64,000 bases of DNA from Blastococcus sp. TML/M2B (GTDB lineage Bacteria; Actinomycetota; Actinomycetes; Mycobacteriales; Geodermatophilaceae): the NCBI RefSeq assembly GCF_016612865.1, contig NZ_JAENZZ010000001.1, forward strand, positions 62,001-126,000, given 5' to 3'. Within the stretch, counting starts at the first letter, position 1. Every line of letters starts with the position of its first letter. Made by a program: the position numbers and the translations under genes. The notes below the pieces were generated by a model. The model did no database searches, was not told the DNA's origin, and saw only the letters and a list, made by a program, of their open reading frames with translations. Of this stretch, positions 10,403-18,602 are shown in pieces.

Positions 10403-11395
10403 TCAGTCGGCGGGGAGCAGCAGCACCTTGCCGACGTGCTCGCTGGCCTCCACGGCGCGGTGCGCCTCGGCCGCCCGGGACATCGGCAGCCGCCGGTCGA
10501 CGATCGGGCGGACCGTGCCGCGCTCCACGTCGGGCCACACGTCGCGGAGCACCGCGGCGATGATCTCGGCCTTGCCGCCGGGGCCGGTGGCCGGGCGGCC
10601 GCGCAGCCCGGTGGCGTGCACCGAGGCCCGCTTGGCCAGCAGCGTGCCGAGGTCGAGCTCGGCCTTCGTGCCGCCCTGCATGCCGATGACCACCAGCCGC
10701 CCGCCGACGGCGAGGGCGTCGACGTTGCGGGCCAGGTACTTGGCGCCCATGTTGTCGAGGACGACGTCGACGCCGCGACCGCCGGTCGCCTCGCGGACCC
10801 GCTCGACGAAGTCCTCGTCGCGGTAGTTGATCGCGACGTCGGCGCCGAGCTCGCGGCAGACGTCGAGCTTGGCCTGCGTGCCGGCGGTGGTGATCACCCG
10901 CGCCCCGGCCCGGGCGGCCAGCTGGATGGCCATGGTGCCGATGCCGCTGGAGCCGCCGTGCACCAGGAAGGTGCCGCCGCGGGAGAGCCCGGCGAGCATG
11001 AACACGTTGGACCAGACGGTGCAGACCACCTCGGGCAGCGCGGCCGCCGTCGCCAGCTCGACGCCGGCGGGGCGGGGCAGCAGCTGCCCGGCGGGGACGG
11101 CGACCCGCTCGGCGTAGCCGCCGCCGGAGAGCAGCGCGCACACCTCGTCGCCCACCGACCAGCCGGTCACGCCCTCGCCGACCTCGCTGATGACGCCGCT
11201 GCACTCCAGGCCGAGGATCTCGCTGGCGCCCTTCGGCGGCGGGTAGAAGCCCTGCCGCTGCATGAGGTCGGCCCGGTTCACCGCGGTGGCGGCGACGTCG
11301 ACGACCACCTCGCCGGGGCCGGCGACCGGGTCGGGCACCTCCGACCAGCCGAGGACGTCGGGGCTCCCGGGTTCGCTGATCGTGACCGCGCGCAT
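10403..11395 (-). CDS. NAD(P)H:quinone oxidoreductase, zinc-free MDR family
   Basis: A 330-aa medium-chain dehydrogenase/reductase of the quinone-oxidoreductase (PIG3-like) group. The N-terminal GroES-like fold contains NRADLMQRQGFYPPP, and the Rossmann part carries LVHGGSSGIGTMAIQLA for NADPH. Zinc-ligand cysteines of alcohol dehydrogenases are absent. Expected role: cytosolic NADPH-dependent reduction of quinones or enals. A TAGGGT hexamer six bases upstream of the ATG suggests a leaderless transcript. Confidence 0.88.
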   Translation of the reverse strand: MRAVTISEPGSPDVLGWSEVPDPVAGPGEVVVDVAATAVNRADLMQRQGFYPPPKGASEILGLECSGVISEVGEGVTGWSVGDEVCALLSGGGYAERVAVPAGQLLPRPAGVELATAAALPEVVCTVWSNVFMLAGLSRGGTFLVHGGSSGIGTMAIQLAARAGARVITTAGTQAKLDVCRELGADVAINYRDEDFVERVREATGGRGVDVVLDNMGAKYLARNVDALAVGGRLVVIGMQGGTKAELDLGTLLAKRASVHATGLRGRPATGPGGKAEIIAAVLRDVWPDVERGTVRPIVDRRLPMSRAAEAHRAVEASEHVGKVLLLPAD

Positions 11396-11419
11396 GCCCC
11401 GACCCTAGGAGCAGCGGCC

Positions 11420-11615
11420 TCAGGCGGCCCTGCGGGGCGCGTAGCCGGGCAGGTACTCCTGCCCGCTGAGCTGCTGGATGGCCCCCATGAGCGCGTCGGT
11501 GGCGACCCGCACGTCACCGGCGGAGACGTCGACGGACGGGCCGAACCGCAGGGCGACGGGCGGGCGCCGCCGGGAGAGCAGGTCGCGGGCGTGCACGTCG
11601 TCGCGGCCGGTCGAC
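11420..11615 (-). pseudogene. C-terminal remnant of a PlsC-type acyltransferase
   Basis: About 65 codons end in VALRFGPSVDV and ATDALMGAIQQLSGQEY, which resembles the C-terminal tail of actinobacterial 1-acylglycerol-3-phosphate acyltransferases (typically ending LSGQEYVDVYA). The catalytic NHxxxxD half is absent; upstream of ~11615 no frame continues the homology and the DNA is low-complexity up to the next gene at 11763. I read it as a truncated pseudogene. The 500-bp-grid indels do not explain it. Identity rests on family memory, hence moderate confidence. Confidence 0.5.
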
Positions 11616-11762
11616 GGTGCGCGCGGACGCGCCGGTCGGGCGCCCGGCCCCCGGACGCCGGCGCCGCAGCGGCCTTGCGGGCCGGCTCCCCGGTGCCAGG
11701 GTGGGGGCACCGCCGGCCCCCGCCGCGGTGCAGCGGCTCCGGCGGCGCCGAGGAGCTGCCCC

Positions 11763-12719
11763 ATGGCTACCGACCCGCCGATCGGCGATCCGCGCCCCGT
11801 CGGCCCACCGCCCTCGCACCAGCCCCCGCCGGCCGGTGCGCCGCCGTACGCCGGACCCCCGCAGGCCGGACCCCCGCCGGGTGCGTGGATGCCGCCGCCA
11901 CCCCGCCGGACGAGCGCGGGCCGCGTCATCGCCGCGGTCGTCGGCGCGCTGCTGTTCCTGCCCGCCCTCGGGCTGCTCGCCGGCGGCGGGGTGCTGCTGT
12001 GGGTCGACCAGCGGGAGCGCGCGGACGACGGCTACCTCTACACGGCCTCGGACACCTTCGCGACGCCCGGCCACGCGCTGGTCACCGAGACCATCGACCT
12101 GGACACCGGCGCGGACTGGGTGGGCGCCTCGGCGGCGCTGGGGACCGCCCGCGTCGAGGTCACGACCGCCGAGCCAGGCACGGACGTGTTCGTGGGCATC
12201 GCGCCGGCCGCCGACGCCGCGGCCTACCTGGCCGGGGTGCAGCGGACCGTCGTCGACGACCTCGGTCTGGACACCTCCGCCGCCGACCAGGAGCTCCTGG
12301 CGGGCGGCGCCCCGAGCGGACCGCCCGCGGACCAGGACTTCTGGACCGTGCAGGCCACCGGGCCGGGCACCCAGCAGCTGAGCTGGGAGCCGGACGACGG
12401 CTCCTGGACGCTGGTCGTGATGAACGCCGACGGCTCGGCCGGGGTGGCCGTGGACGCCCGGATCGGGGCCACGCTCCCCGCGCTCACCGGGCTGGCCTGG
12501 GGCCTGCTGGGCGGCGGCCTGGTCCTGGTCGGGCTGGCCGTGCTGCTGCTGGTGCTCGCGCTGCGCCGTCCCGCCGTCCCCCGGTACGCCTGGACGCCGC
12601 CCCCGGGTGGTCCGCCCCCGGGCTGGGCGCCGCCGGCGCCGGTCGACCGCAGCTCGGCGGCCGACGCGCAGCGGGGCCCGACGATCGGCAGCACGCCCCG
12701 GGACCCGCGGAGCGGGTGA
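11763..12719 (+). CDS. Proline-rich two-helix membrane protein of unknown function
   Basis: A 318-aa protein: a proline-rich cytoplasmic N-terminus (1-50), a transmembrane helix (~55-80), an exported domain of ~165 residues rich in Thr/Val/Asp, a second helix (~240-265), and a proline-rich tail with a PPPGGPPPGW repeat. Proline-rich tails of this kind are common in actinobacterial envelope proteins. I do not recognise the exported domain. The ATG follows GGAGCTGCCCC. The gene converges on the acyl-CoA ligase. Confidence 0.75.
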   Translation: MATDPPIGDPRPVGPPPSHQPPPAGAPPYAGPPQAGPPPGAWMPPPPRRTSAGRVIAAVVGALLFLPALGLLAGGGVLLWVDQRERADDGYLYTASDTFATPGHALVTETIDLDTGADWVGASAALGTARVEVTTAEPGTDVFVGIAPAADAAAYLAGVQRTVVDDLGLDTSAADQELLAGGAPSGPPADQDFWTVQATGPGTQQLSWEPDDGSWTLVVMNADGSAGVAVDARIGATLPALTGLAWGLLGGGLVLVGLAVLLLVLALRRPAVPRYAWTPPPGGPPPGWAPPAPVDRSSAADAQRGPTIGSTPRDPRSG

Positions 12720-12740
12720 CCCGGGGCGCGCCGCCGGCGC

Positions 12741-14336
12741 TCAGGCGCGGGCCTTGAGGTCCTTGCGCAGGATCTTGCCGGCCGAGGACTTGGGCACCTC
12801 GTCGATGAACTCGACGAACCGGATCTTCTTGTGCGGGGCGACCTTCTCCGCCATGTAGGCCATGACGGCCTCCTCGGTGAGCTGTGAGCCCTGCGCGCGG
12901 ACGACGAACGCCTTCGGCAGCTCCTCGCCGCTCTCCTTGTCCGGCACGCCGATGACCGCGGCGTCGGCGATCTCCGGGTGGTTGATCAGCACGGCCTCGA
13001 GCTCGGCCGGGGCCACCTGGTAGCCCTTGTACTTGATCAGCTCCTTGACCCGGTCGACCACGGTGTAGATGCCGTGCTCGTCGACGACGGCGACGTCCCC
13101 GGTGTGCAGCCAGCCGTCCGCGTCGAGGGTGGCGCGGGTGGCCTCCTCGTTGTTGAGGTAGCCCTTCATCACCTGCGGGCCGCGGATCCACAGCTCGCCG
13201 CGCTCGCCCGGGGCGGCGTCCTCGCCGGTGTTCGGGTCGATCAGCCGGCACTCGGTGTTCGGGATCGCGAAGCCGACCGAGCCCTTGGGCACCTCGAGGG
13301 TGAACCCCGGCGGCATGGAGTCGGGGTCGGGGGTGGTGTGCGAGACCGGGGAGAGCTCGGTCATCCCGTAGCCCTGGGCCACCGTGACGGAGGCGCCCTT
13401 CGCCCGGAGCCGGTCCTGCACGGCCAGCGCGAGCTGCTCGTCCAGCGGGGCGGCGCCGGAGAGGATCGACTCCAGCGAGCTCAGGTCGTACTGGTCGACC
13501 AGCGGGTGCTTGGCCAGCGCCAGCAGGATCGGCGGCGCGACGAACGCGCGGGTGATCTTGTGCTCCTGGATGGTGCGCAGGAAGTCCTCGAGCTCGAACC
13601 GGGGGAGGGTGACCACGGTGCCGCCCAGCGCCAGGCCCTGGTTCATCAGCACGGTCAGGCCGTAGATGTGGAAGAACGGCAGGACGGCGATGATCCGCTC
13701 GTCGGCGCCGGTCTTGAGCAGCGGCAGGCACTGCGTCACGTTCGCCACCAGGTTGCGGTGGGTGAGCATGACGCCCTTGGGCAGGCCCGTGGTGCCGCTG
13801 GAGTAGGGCAGCGTGACCAGGTCGTTCGCCGGGTCGAACTCCACCTGGACGCTGGGGGCGTCGGCGCCCAGCAGGTCGAACAGGTTGGCGTGGCCCTCGG
13901 CGCCGTCGAGCACGACGATCTCGTCGACCGGCGCCTTCTCGGCCGCGGCCTGCGCGCGGTCCAGGAACATCGAGATGGTGATGAGGATCTTCGCGCCCGA
14001 GTCCTTCAGCTGGAAGGCGATCTCGTCGGGGGTGTAGAGCGAGTTGATCGGGCTCATCACGCAGCCCGCCGCGGCGATGCCGTGGAAGACCACCGGGAAC
14101 CACTGCGTGTTGGGGCAGAAGACGGCGACGACGTCGCCCTTGCGCAGCCCGCGGGCGTGCAGGTTGGCCGCCACCCGGTCGACGTAGGCGGCGAGCTGGC
14201 CGTGGGTGATCACGTCACCCTTCAGGCCGTCGATCAGCGCCGGGGCGTCGGGCCGCTCCTTGCCCGCGGCCAGGACCGCCTCGGGGACCGACAGGTCCGG
14301 GATCTCGACGTCGGGGTACGGGCTGGCCAGTGCCAC
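12741..14336 (-). CDS. 4-coumarate--CoA ligase-like acyl-CoA synthetase
   Basis: A 531-aa ANL-superfamily adenylating enzyme. Visible signatures are the P-loop YSSGTTGLPKG, A5 YGMTELSP, A7 GWLHTGDVAVVDEHG, and the catalytic lysine in SSAGKILRK. The adenylate domain is followed by the ~110-aa mobile C-terminal domain, as in plant 4CL and bacterial fatty acyl-CoA ligases. The substrate (aryl or medium-chain acid) is not determined. GTG at 14336 is chosen because AGGAGG lies seven bases upstream; longer upstream starts have no ribosome site. Confidence 0.9.
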   Translation of the reverse strand: MALASPYPDVEIPDLSVPEAVLAAGKERPDAPALIDGLKGDVITHGQLAAYVDRVAANLHARGLRKGDVVAVFCPNTQWFPVVFHGIAAAGCVMSPINSLYTPDEIAFQLKDSGAKILITISMFLDRAQAAAEKAPVDEIVVLDGAEGHANLFDLLGADAPSVQVEFDPANDLVTLPYSSGTTGLPKGVMLTHRNLVANVTQCLPLLKTGADERIIAVLPFFHIYGLTVLMNQGLALGGTVVTLPRFELEDFLRTIQEHKITRAFVAPPILLALAKHPLVDQYDLSSLESILSGAAPLDEQLALAVQDRLRAKGASVTVAQGYGMTELSPVSHTTPDPDSMPPGFTLEVPKGSVGFAIPNTECRLIDPNTGEDAAPGERGELWIRGPQVMKGYLNNEEATRATLDADGWLHTGDVAVVDEHGIYTVVDRVKELIKYKGYQVAPAELEAVLINHPEIADAAVIGVPDKESGEELPKAFVVRAQGSQLTEEAVMAYMAEKVAPHKKIRFVEFIDEVPKSSAGKILRKDLKARA

Positions 14337-14421
14337 GGGGTTCCTCCTGGATCGCTGGTGTGGCGCCAGTCTCACATCGACCCGTGTCCCGCGGCACACC
14401 CGGGTTCGCGGGGATCCGGGT

Positions 14422-14847
14422 CTAGCGCGGCCAGAGCACCGACTGCGTGCAGCGGAACAGCGCGATCGGCTTGCCGCTGGCCTCGTTGCGCACCACGGCG
14501 TCCCACACCTGCGTCGTGCGACCGGCGTGCACGTTCGTCGCCTCGCAGCTGATCCGCCCCTCCCGCGCCGTCCCCAGGTGGTTGCTCTTCAGCTCGATGG
14601 TCGTGAAGCCGCTGGAGCCCTCGGGCAGCAGTGCGCGGGTGGGCAGGCCGCAGGACGTGTCGGCGAGCGTGACCACCGTGCCGGCGTGCAGGTAGCCGTT
14701 GGGGGCCAGCAGCTCGGGTCGGACGTCGAGGTGGCTGGTGAGCCGCCCCGGCTCGTGGGTGTCGACGACGATGCCCAGCAGCCCGGGGAAGGTGCCCGGC
14801 AGCATCGCGTTGAGCTCGTCGGCGGTGTGGAAACCCGTGGCAGCCAT
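14422..14847 (-). CDS. PaaI-family hotdog thioesterase
   Basis: A 141-aa single-hotdog protein with the PaaI signature (LHAGTVVTLADTSCG, then ELKSNHLG and RTTQVWDAVV). It would hydrolyse aryl- or acyl-CoA thioesters in the cytosol. Its position next to the acyl-CoA ligase suggests a matched activation/hydrolysis pair. ATG at 14847 is preferred over the in-frame TTG at 14856; a TACGTT hexamer lies seven bases upstream, so the message may be leaderless. Confidence 0.85.
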   Translation of the reverse strand: MAATGFHTADELNAMLPGTFPGLLGIVVDTHEPGRLTSHLDVRPELLAPNGYLHAGTVVTLADTSCGLPTRALLPEGSSGFTTIELKSNHLGTAREGRISCEATNVHAGRTTQVWDAVVRNEASGKPIALFRCTQSVLWPR

Positions 14848-14881
14848 GCCCGGCAACGTAGCGACCCGCGGGTCGCGCCAC

Positions 14882-14961
14882 GATCAGGTGACCTGATCGT
14901 GCAGCGTCCTCCCTCACGTTCCACGGTGAGGGAGGACGCTCGATGATCAGGTCACCTGATC
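14882..14961. repeat. Family A palindromic element, complete copy A3
   Basis: Complete 80-bp form: left palindrome GATCAGGTGACCTGATC (14882-14898), hairpin arms AGCGTCCTCCCTCAC and GTGAGGGAGGACGCT (14903-14940), right palindrome GATCAGGTCACCTGATC (14945-14961). It lies 3' of the VOC gene and 5' of the thioesterase. Confidence 0.88.
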
Positions 14962-14982
14962 ATCGAGAGGCGCCGGGGGAGG

Positions 14983-15363
14983 TCAGGCCGCCGTCTCCCA
15001 GAGGCCCATCACGTTGCCCTCGGGATCAGTGAAGTAGGCGGCGAAGCCCATGTCGCCCACCGGCGTCCGGCCGACGACGGTGGCGCCGCCGAGCTCGCCG
15101 ATGCGGGACAGCGTGGCGTCGATGCTGTCGACGTCGACGGCCAGGACCGGGCCCCGGGTGGCGGCGTCGGTGCGGGAGAGCATGCCACCGTTGATGAACG
15201 CGGACTCGGTCGGCCCGGTGTCCCCGCTCGGGCCGGTCGTCACCATCGTGTAGCCCATCTCCGGCATCTCCACGATCTGCCAGTCGAATGCCCGGGCGTA
15301 GAAGCTGCGCGCGCGGTCGCCGTCGTCGAACGGGACCTCGAAGTGCACGACCCGACCAGCCAT
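14983..15363 (-). CDS. VOC (glyoxalase/bleomycin-resistance fold) protein
   Basis: A 126-aa vicinal-oxygen-chelate protein of two beta-alpha-beta-beta-beta units, opening with VVHFEVPFDDGDRARSFYARAF and ending with FTDPEGNVMGLWE. Metal ligands typical of the fold are recognisable (N-terminal His, C-terminal Glu). The specific reaction is unknown. The start has a strong GGAGGT eight bases upstream, and a TAGCGT -10-like hexamer lies ~50 bp further up. Confidence 0.88.
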   Translation of the reverse strand: MAGRVVHFEVPFDDGDRARSFYARAFDWQIVEMPEMGYTMVTTGPSGDTGPTESAFINGGMLSRTDAATRGPVLAVDVDSIDATLSRIGELGGATVVGRTPVGDMGFAAYFTDPEGNVMGLWETAA

Positions 15364-15532
15364 CCCGCCACCTCCGGTGCTCCACGAGGGTTCTGAGGGC
15401 GCGGACGCTAGAACGGTCGCCGGACGGTCGCCAGGGCCTTCCGCACCGCCGCCGGTACCGCCTCGCGGGCGCGGGTACCGCGGTGCGGCGCGGTAGCAGG
15501 GCGGACGGCGCGGTACCGGGACGGCGGCCGGC

Positions 15533-15567
15533 TTGACGGAGCATCTGTATCACTAGTACTAATACAG
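15533..15567 (+). promoter_or_regulatory. Promoter and inverted-repeat operator of the GntR gene
   Basis: A -35 TTGACG (15533-15538), 18-nt spacing and -10 TACTAA (15557-15562) end seven bases before the GTG. CTGTAT (15545-15550) and ATACAG (15562-15567) form an inverted repeat that overlaps the -10, with ACTAGT and AGTACT between them. A YtrA-type regulator binding here would block its own promoter. Confidence 0.55.
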
Positions 15568-15569
15568 GT

Positions 15570-16004
15570 GTGTCAGAACCGAGCGTGCTCATCGACGTCG
15601 ACCCGCTCTCGCCCGTGCCGATCTACCAGCAGATCCGCGAGCGGGTGATCGAGGCGATCGCCTCGGGGCGGCTCGTCCGCGGTCAGTCTCTGCACTCGGT
15701 CCGCGCGCTCGCCAAGGCCTTCGGGATCAACGTGGCCACGGTCGCCAAGGCCTACGACGGGCTGCGGCAGGACGGGCTGATCGCCACGACGAGCAAGTCC
15801 GGCTCGGTCGTGGTCCGCGATCCCACGAGCGGCCCACCCGACCCCGCGTTCGTCGCCGACTGGTCGGCGCGCGCCCGCACCCTGCTCGCCGAGGCCGTCG
15901 CCCGCGGGCTGCCGTCGTCCGAGGCGGCCGAGATCTGCGGCCGGCTGGCCGCGTCGTTCACCACCCCGGCGGCAGCCGGCAGCACCTCGGAGGAAACCCC
16001 ATGA
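15570..16004 (+). CDS. GntR-family (YtrA subfamily) transcriptional regulator
   Basis: A 144-aa repressor: the winged helix-turn-helix occupies residues ~12-80 (PVPIYQQIRERVIEAIASG, then LAKAFGINVATVAKAYDGLRQDGL), followed by a short helical tail with no large ligand-binding domain, as in YtrA regulators. These normally control an adjacent membrane-protein operon. Here the stop overlaps the start of the DUF1648 membrane gene (ATGA). An inverted repeat on its own promoter suggests autoregulation. Confidence 0.9.
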   Translation: MSEPSVLIDVDPLSPVPIYQQIRERVIEAIASGRLVRGQSLHSVRALAKAFGINVATVAKAYDGLRQDGLIATTSKSGSVVVRDPTSGPPDPAFVADWSARARTLLAEAVARGLPSSEAAEICGRLAASFTTPAAAGSTSEETP

Positions 16005-17101
16005 CCTGGTCGGCACTGGCACTCGGCGCGGGGACGACGCTCCTCGTGGGCGGCTCGTTCCTCCTCACTCCGGCGCTCGCCCGGCCCACCCTGCCCCTGG
16101 GCGTGAGCGTCCCGGCCGACCGGGTCGAGGACCCCGCCGTCGGACGGGCGCTGCGCACCTACCGCTCCGCCGTCCTCGTCGTCACCGCGGTCGCGCTCGC
16201 GCTGACCGGCGCGCTCGCGGCCGTCGCCCCACCGGCGGCCGTGGCGGTGCCGGTGCTCATCGCGACGGCGGGCGGGATCGCAGCATTCGTGCAGGCCCGC
16301 CGGCCGCTCATGGCCGCCAAGGCCTCCGAGGCCTGGTTCGCCGGCAAGGCGGTGCGCATGTCGGCGGCGGTCACCGCCACGCACGAGGACGTCCGCGTCC
16401 CGGTGGGCTGGTACCTCGCCTCCGTGGTCCTGCTCGCCGGGACGACGCTCGTGGGCGCCCTCCGCTACGACGACCTCCCCGGCCGCGTGCCCGTCCACTG
16501 GGACCTGGCCGGCAGCCCCGACTCCTACGCGGACACGACCTGGTGGACGGCGCTGGCCGCGGTCTGGATCGGCTGGGCGGCGCTCGCCCTCGTGGCCGCT
16601 CTCGCCTTCGCCGCCACCCGCTTCCCGGTCCGCGTGCACCCCGGCGATCCCGTGGAGCTCGCCCCGCGGCGGGCGCGGGCCCAGCAGGACGTCGCGCAGT
16701 GGGTGCTGGCCACGACGGCCCTCGCGACGACGGCCCTGGTCTGCGCCCTGGGCCTGGACACGTGGTTCTCCCCGGAGGGGCTGCGCTGGAGCGTTCCCGC
16801 GCTGGTGCTCTTCGTGGTGGCGGTGATCGGCTGCACGGTCGAGGCGGTCCGGCGCTACCGCCGGGAGCTGGCCGGCGCCGACCTGCCCACGGCGGACCGC
16901 CGGGCGGAGGCCCCGGACGACGACCGGTTCTGGCCGGGCGGGCTGGTCTACGTCAACCGGCAGGACCCCTCGGTCTGGGTGCCCAAGCGGGTCGGCATCG
17001 GCTGGACGATCAACCTCGGCTCGCCCGGCGGCATCGCTGTCGCGGTCGGCCTGCTGGCCCTGGTCGGACTTGGTATCGCCGCCCCGTTGGTCCTGGGCTG
17101 A
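16001..17101 (+). CDS. DUF1648/DUF5808 multi-pass membrane protein
   Basis: A 366-aa integral membrane protein with about seven to eight hydrophobic helices. A DUF1648 segment contains LPGRVPVHWDLAGSPD (the PxHW-type motif), and the C-terminal DUF5808 segment has FWPGGLVYVNRQDP and VGIGWTINLGSPGG. Such proteins are regularly encoded beside YtrA-type GntR regulators; their function is unknown, although a cell-envelope stress or transport role is often proposed. It overlaps its regulator by four bases. Confidence 0.82.
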   Translation: MTWSALALGAGTTLLVGGSFLLTPALARPTLPLGVSVPADRVEDPAVGRALRTYRSAVLVVTAVALALTGALAAVAPPAAVAVPVLIATAGGIAAFVQARRPLMAAKASEAWFAGKAVRMSAAVTATHEDVRVPVGWYLASVVLLAGTTLVGALRYDDLPGRVPVHWDLAGSPDSYADTTWWTALAAVWIGWAALALVAALAFAATRFPVRVHPGDPVELAPRRARAQQDVAQWVLATTALATTALVCALGLDTWFSPEGLRWSVPALVLFVVAVIGCTVEAVRRYRRELAGADLPTADRRAEAPDDDRFWPGGLVYVNRQDPSVWVPKRVGIGWTINLGSPGGIAVAVGLLALVGLGIAAPLVLG

Positions 17102-17104
17102 ACT

Positions 17105-17965
17105 TCAGGCCAGCCCGCGGACCGTGCGCAGCGGCGGCCGGGTGCCCCGGATCGAGGCCACCATGTCCAGCGTCTGGCGGGTGGGGGCGACGTCGTGCGC
17201 GCGGAACACCCGCGCACCCAGCCAGGCGCTCACCGCCGTCGTCGCCAGGGTGCCGGTGAGCCGCTCCTCGAGCGGGACGCCGAGGGTCTCGCCGACGAAG
17301 TCCTTGTTCGACAGCGCCACGAGCACCGGCCAGCCGGTCGCGACCAGTTCGTCCAGCCGCCGGGTGGCCTCCAGCGAGTGCCGGGTGTTCTTGCCGAAGT
17401 CGTGGCCCGGGTCGATCACCACCCGCTCGCGGTCCACCCCTGCCGCGACGGCGGCCTCGGCCAGCGCCGTCGTCCGCGTGACGATGTCGGCGACGACGTC
17501 GTCGTACTGCACGCGGTGCGGCCGGGTGCGCGGCGGCAGCCCGCCGGCGTGCGTGCAGACGATGCCCGCGCCGGCCTCGGCGGCGACGCCGGCGAGCTCG
17601 GGGTCCACCCCGCCCCAGGCATCGTTGACGACGTCGGCGCCGGCGGCCAGCGCCTCGCGGGCCACCTCGGCCCGCCAGGTGTCGATCGAGATCGGCAGGC
17701 CCGGGTGCGCGGCGCGGATGGCGGCGACCAGATCGACGGTGCGGCGGATCTCCTCGGCCGGGCTGACCTCCTCGCCCGGGGCGGCCTTCACCCCGCCGAC
17801 GTCCACCATGTCCGCGCCCTCGGCGACGACCCGGTCCACCCGCTCGAGGGCGGCACCCATTCCGAATGTCGCGCCGCGGTCGTAGAACGAGTCGGGTGTC
17901 CGGTTCACGATCGCCATCAGGACGAAGTCACCGTCTGGCACGTCCAGCGCACCGATGCGGAGCAA
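17105..17965 (-). CDS. folP2: FolP2-type dihydropteroate synthase homologue
   Basis: A 286-aa TIM-barrel pterin-binding protein. It closely follows the mycobacterial FolP2 branch: AIVNRTPDSFYDRGATF, VDVGGVKAAPGE, SIDTWRAEVA and the ending IRGTRPPLRTVRGLA. True DHPS converts pterin pyrophosphate and p-aminobenzoate to dihydropteroate; mycobacterial FolP2 has been reported not to replace FolP1, so folate synthesis by this copy is doubtful. Convergent with the DUF1648 gene, three bases between stops. Confidence 0.88.
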   Translation of the reverse strand: MLRIGALDVPDGDFVLMAIVNRTPDSFYDRGATFGMGAALERVDRVVAEGADMVDVGGVKAAPGEEVSPAEEIRRTVDLVAAIRAAHPGLPISIDTWRAEVAREALAAGADVVNDAWGGVDPELAGVAAEAGAGIVCTHAGGLPPRTRPHRVQYDDVVADIVTRTTALAEAAVAAGVDRERVVIDPGHDFGKNTRHSLEATRRLDELVATGWPVLVALSNKDFVGETLGVPLEERLTGTLATTAVSAWLGARVFRAHDVAPTRQTLDMVASIRGTRPPLRTVRGLA

Positions 17966-18033
17966 CCCGTTCCCTCCCTCGTGACGCCGGTGTGGTGGAG
18001 TCAGCCAACCAGACCGAGGAGAGGGGCGAGCAG

Positions 18034-18495
18034 ATGGCGCAGACCACCGTCGACGGCGTCGAGGGCGTGCAGGGGCTGGTCGGCCAGCACCTGGGCTACA
18101 GCGACTGGGTCACGATCACCCAGGAGCAGGTGCAGCAGTTCGCCGACGCCACCGGCGACCAGCAGTGGATCCACGTCGACCCGGAGCGCGCGAAGAAGGA
18201 GAGCCCCTTCGGCGGCCCGATCGCGCACGGCTACCTGACGCTGTCGCTGCTGCCCTCGCTGATCCCGCAGATCGTCACGATCACCGGCTTCAGCATGGGC
18301 GTGAACTACGGCACCGAGAAGGTGCGCTTCCCCTCGCCGGTTCCCGTGGGCGCGCGGGTGCGGGCCGGCGCGACGATGGAGTCGGCGACCCCGTTCGCCG
18401 GCGGCGTCGCGATGAATCTCGCTGTGACGATGGAGATCGAGGGCGGCAGCAAGCCGGCGATGGTCGCCACCGTCGTCTACCGCCGCTACGTCTGA
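18034..18495 (+). CDS. MaoC-family dehydratase, copy 1
   Basis: A 153-aa hotdog-fold protein with the MaoC hydratase motif FADATGDQQWIHVDPERA (Asp/His catalytic pair) followed by GGPIAHGYLTLSLLP. Enzymes of this type hydrate trans-2-enoyl-CoA or act as small R-specific dehydratases. ATG at 18034 follows GAGGAGAGGGGCG. A close paralogue lies at 58965-59423. Family A element A4 follows the stop. Confidence 0.9.
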   Translation: MAQTTVDGVEGVQGLVGQHLGYSDWVTITQEQVQQFADATGDQQWIHVDPERAKKESPFGGPIAHGYLTLSLLPSLIPQIVTITGFSMGVNYGTEKVRFPSPVPVGARVRAGATMESATPFAGGVAMNLAVTMEIEGGSKPAMVATVVYRRYV

Positions 18496-18510
18496 GCGCC
18501 CACCCGCGAC

Positions 18511-18590
18511 GATCAGGTGACCTGATCATCGAGCGTCCTCCCTCACCGTGGGCGGTGAGGGAGGACGCAGCACGATCAGGTCACCTGATC
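18511..18590. repeat. Family A palindromic element, complete copy A4
   Basis: Left palindrome GATCAGGTGACCTGATC (18511-18527), hairpin arms GCGTCCTCCCTCACC and GGTGAGGGAGGACGC (18533-18568) and right palindrome GATCAGGTCACCTGATC (18574-18590), then CCCAGCG. It separates the convergent MaoC and serine-hydrolase genes. Confidence 0.88.
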
Positions 18591-18602
18591 CCAGCGCGGG
18601 GC

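Noticed and set aside
12741..14847. Secondary-metabolite cluster (acyl-CoA ligase, thioesterase, nearby FolP/MaoC)
   Set aside because: No core PKS, NRPS or terpene gene; the genes are separately oriented and separated by terminator-like elements.
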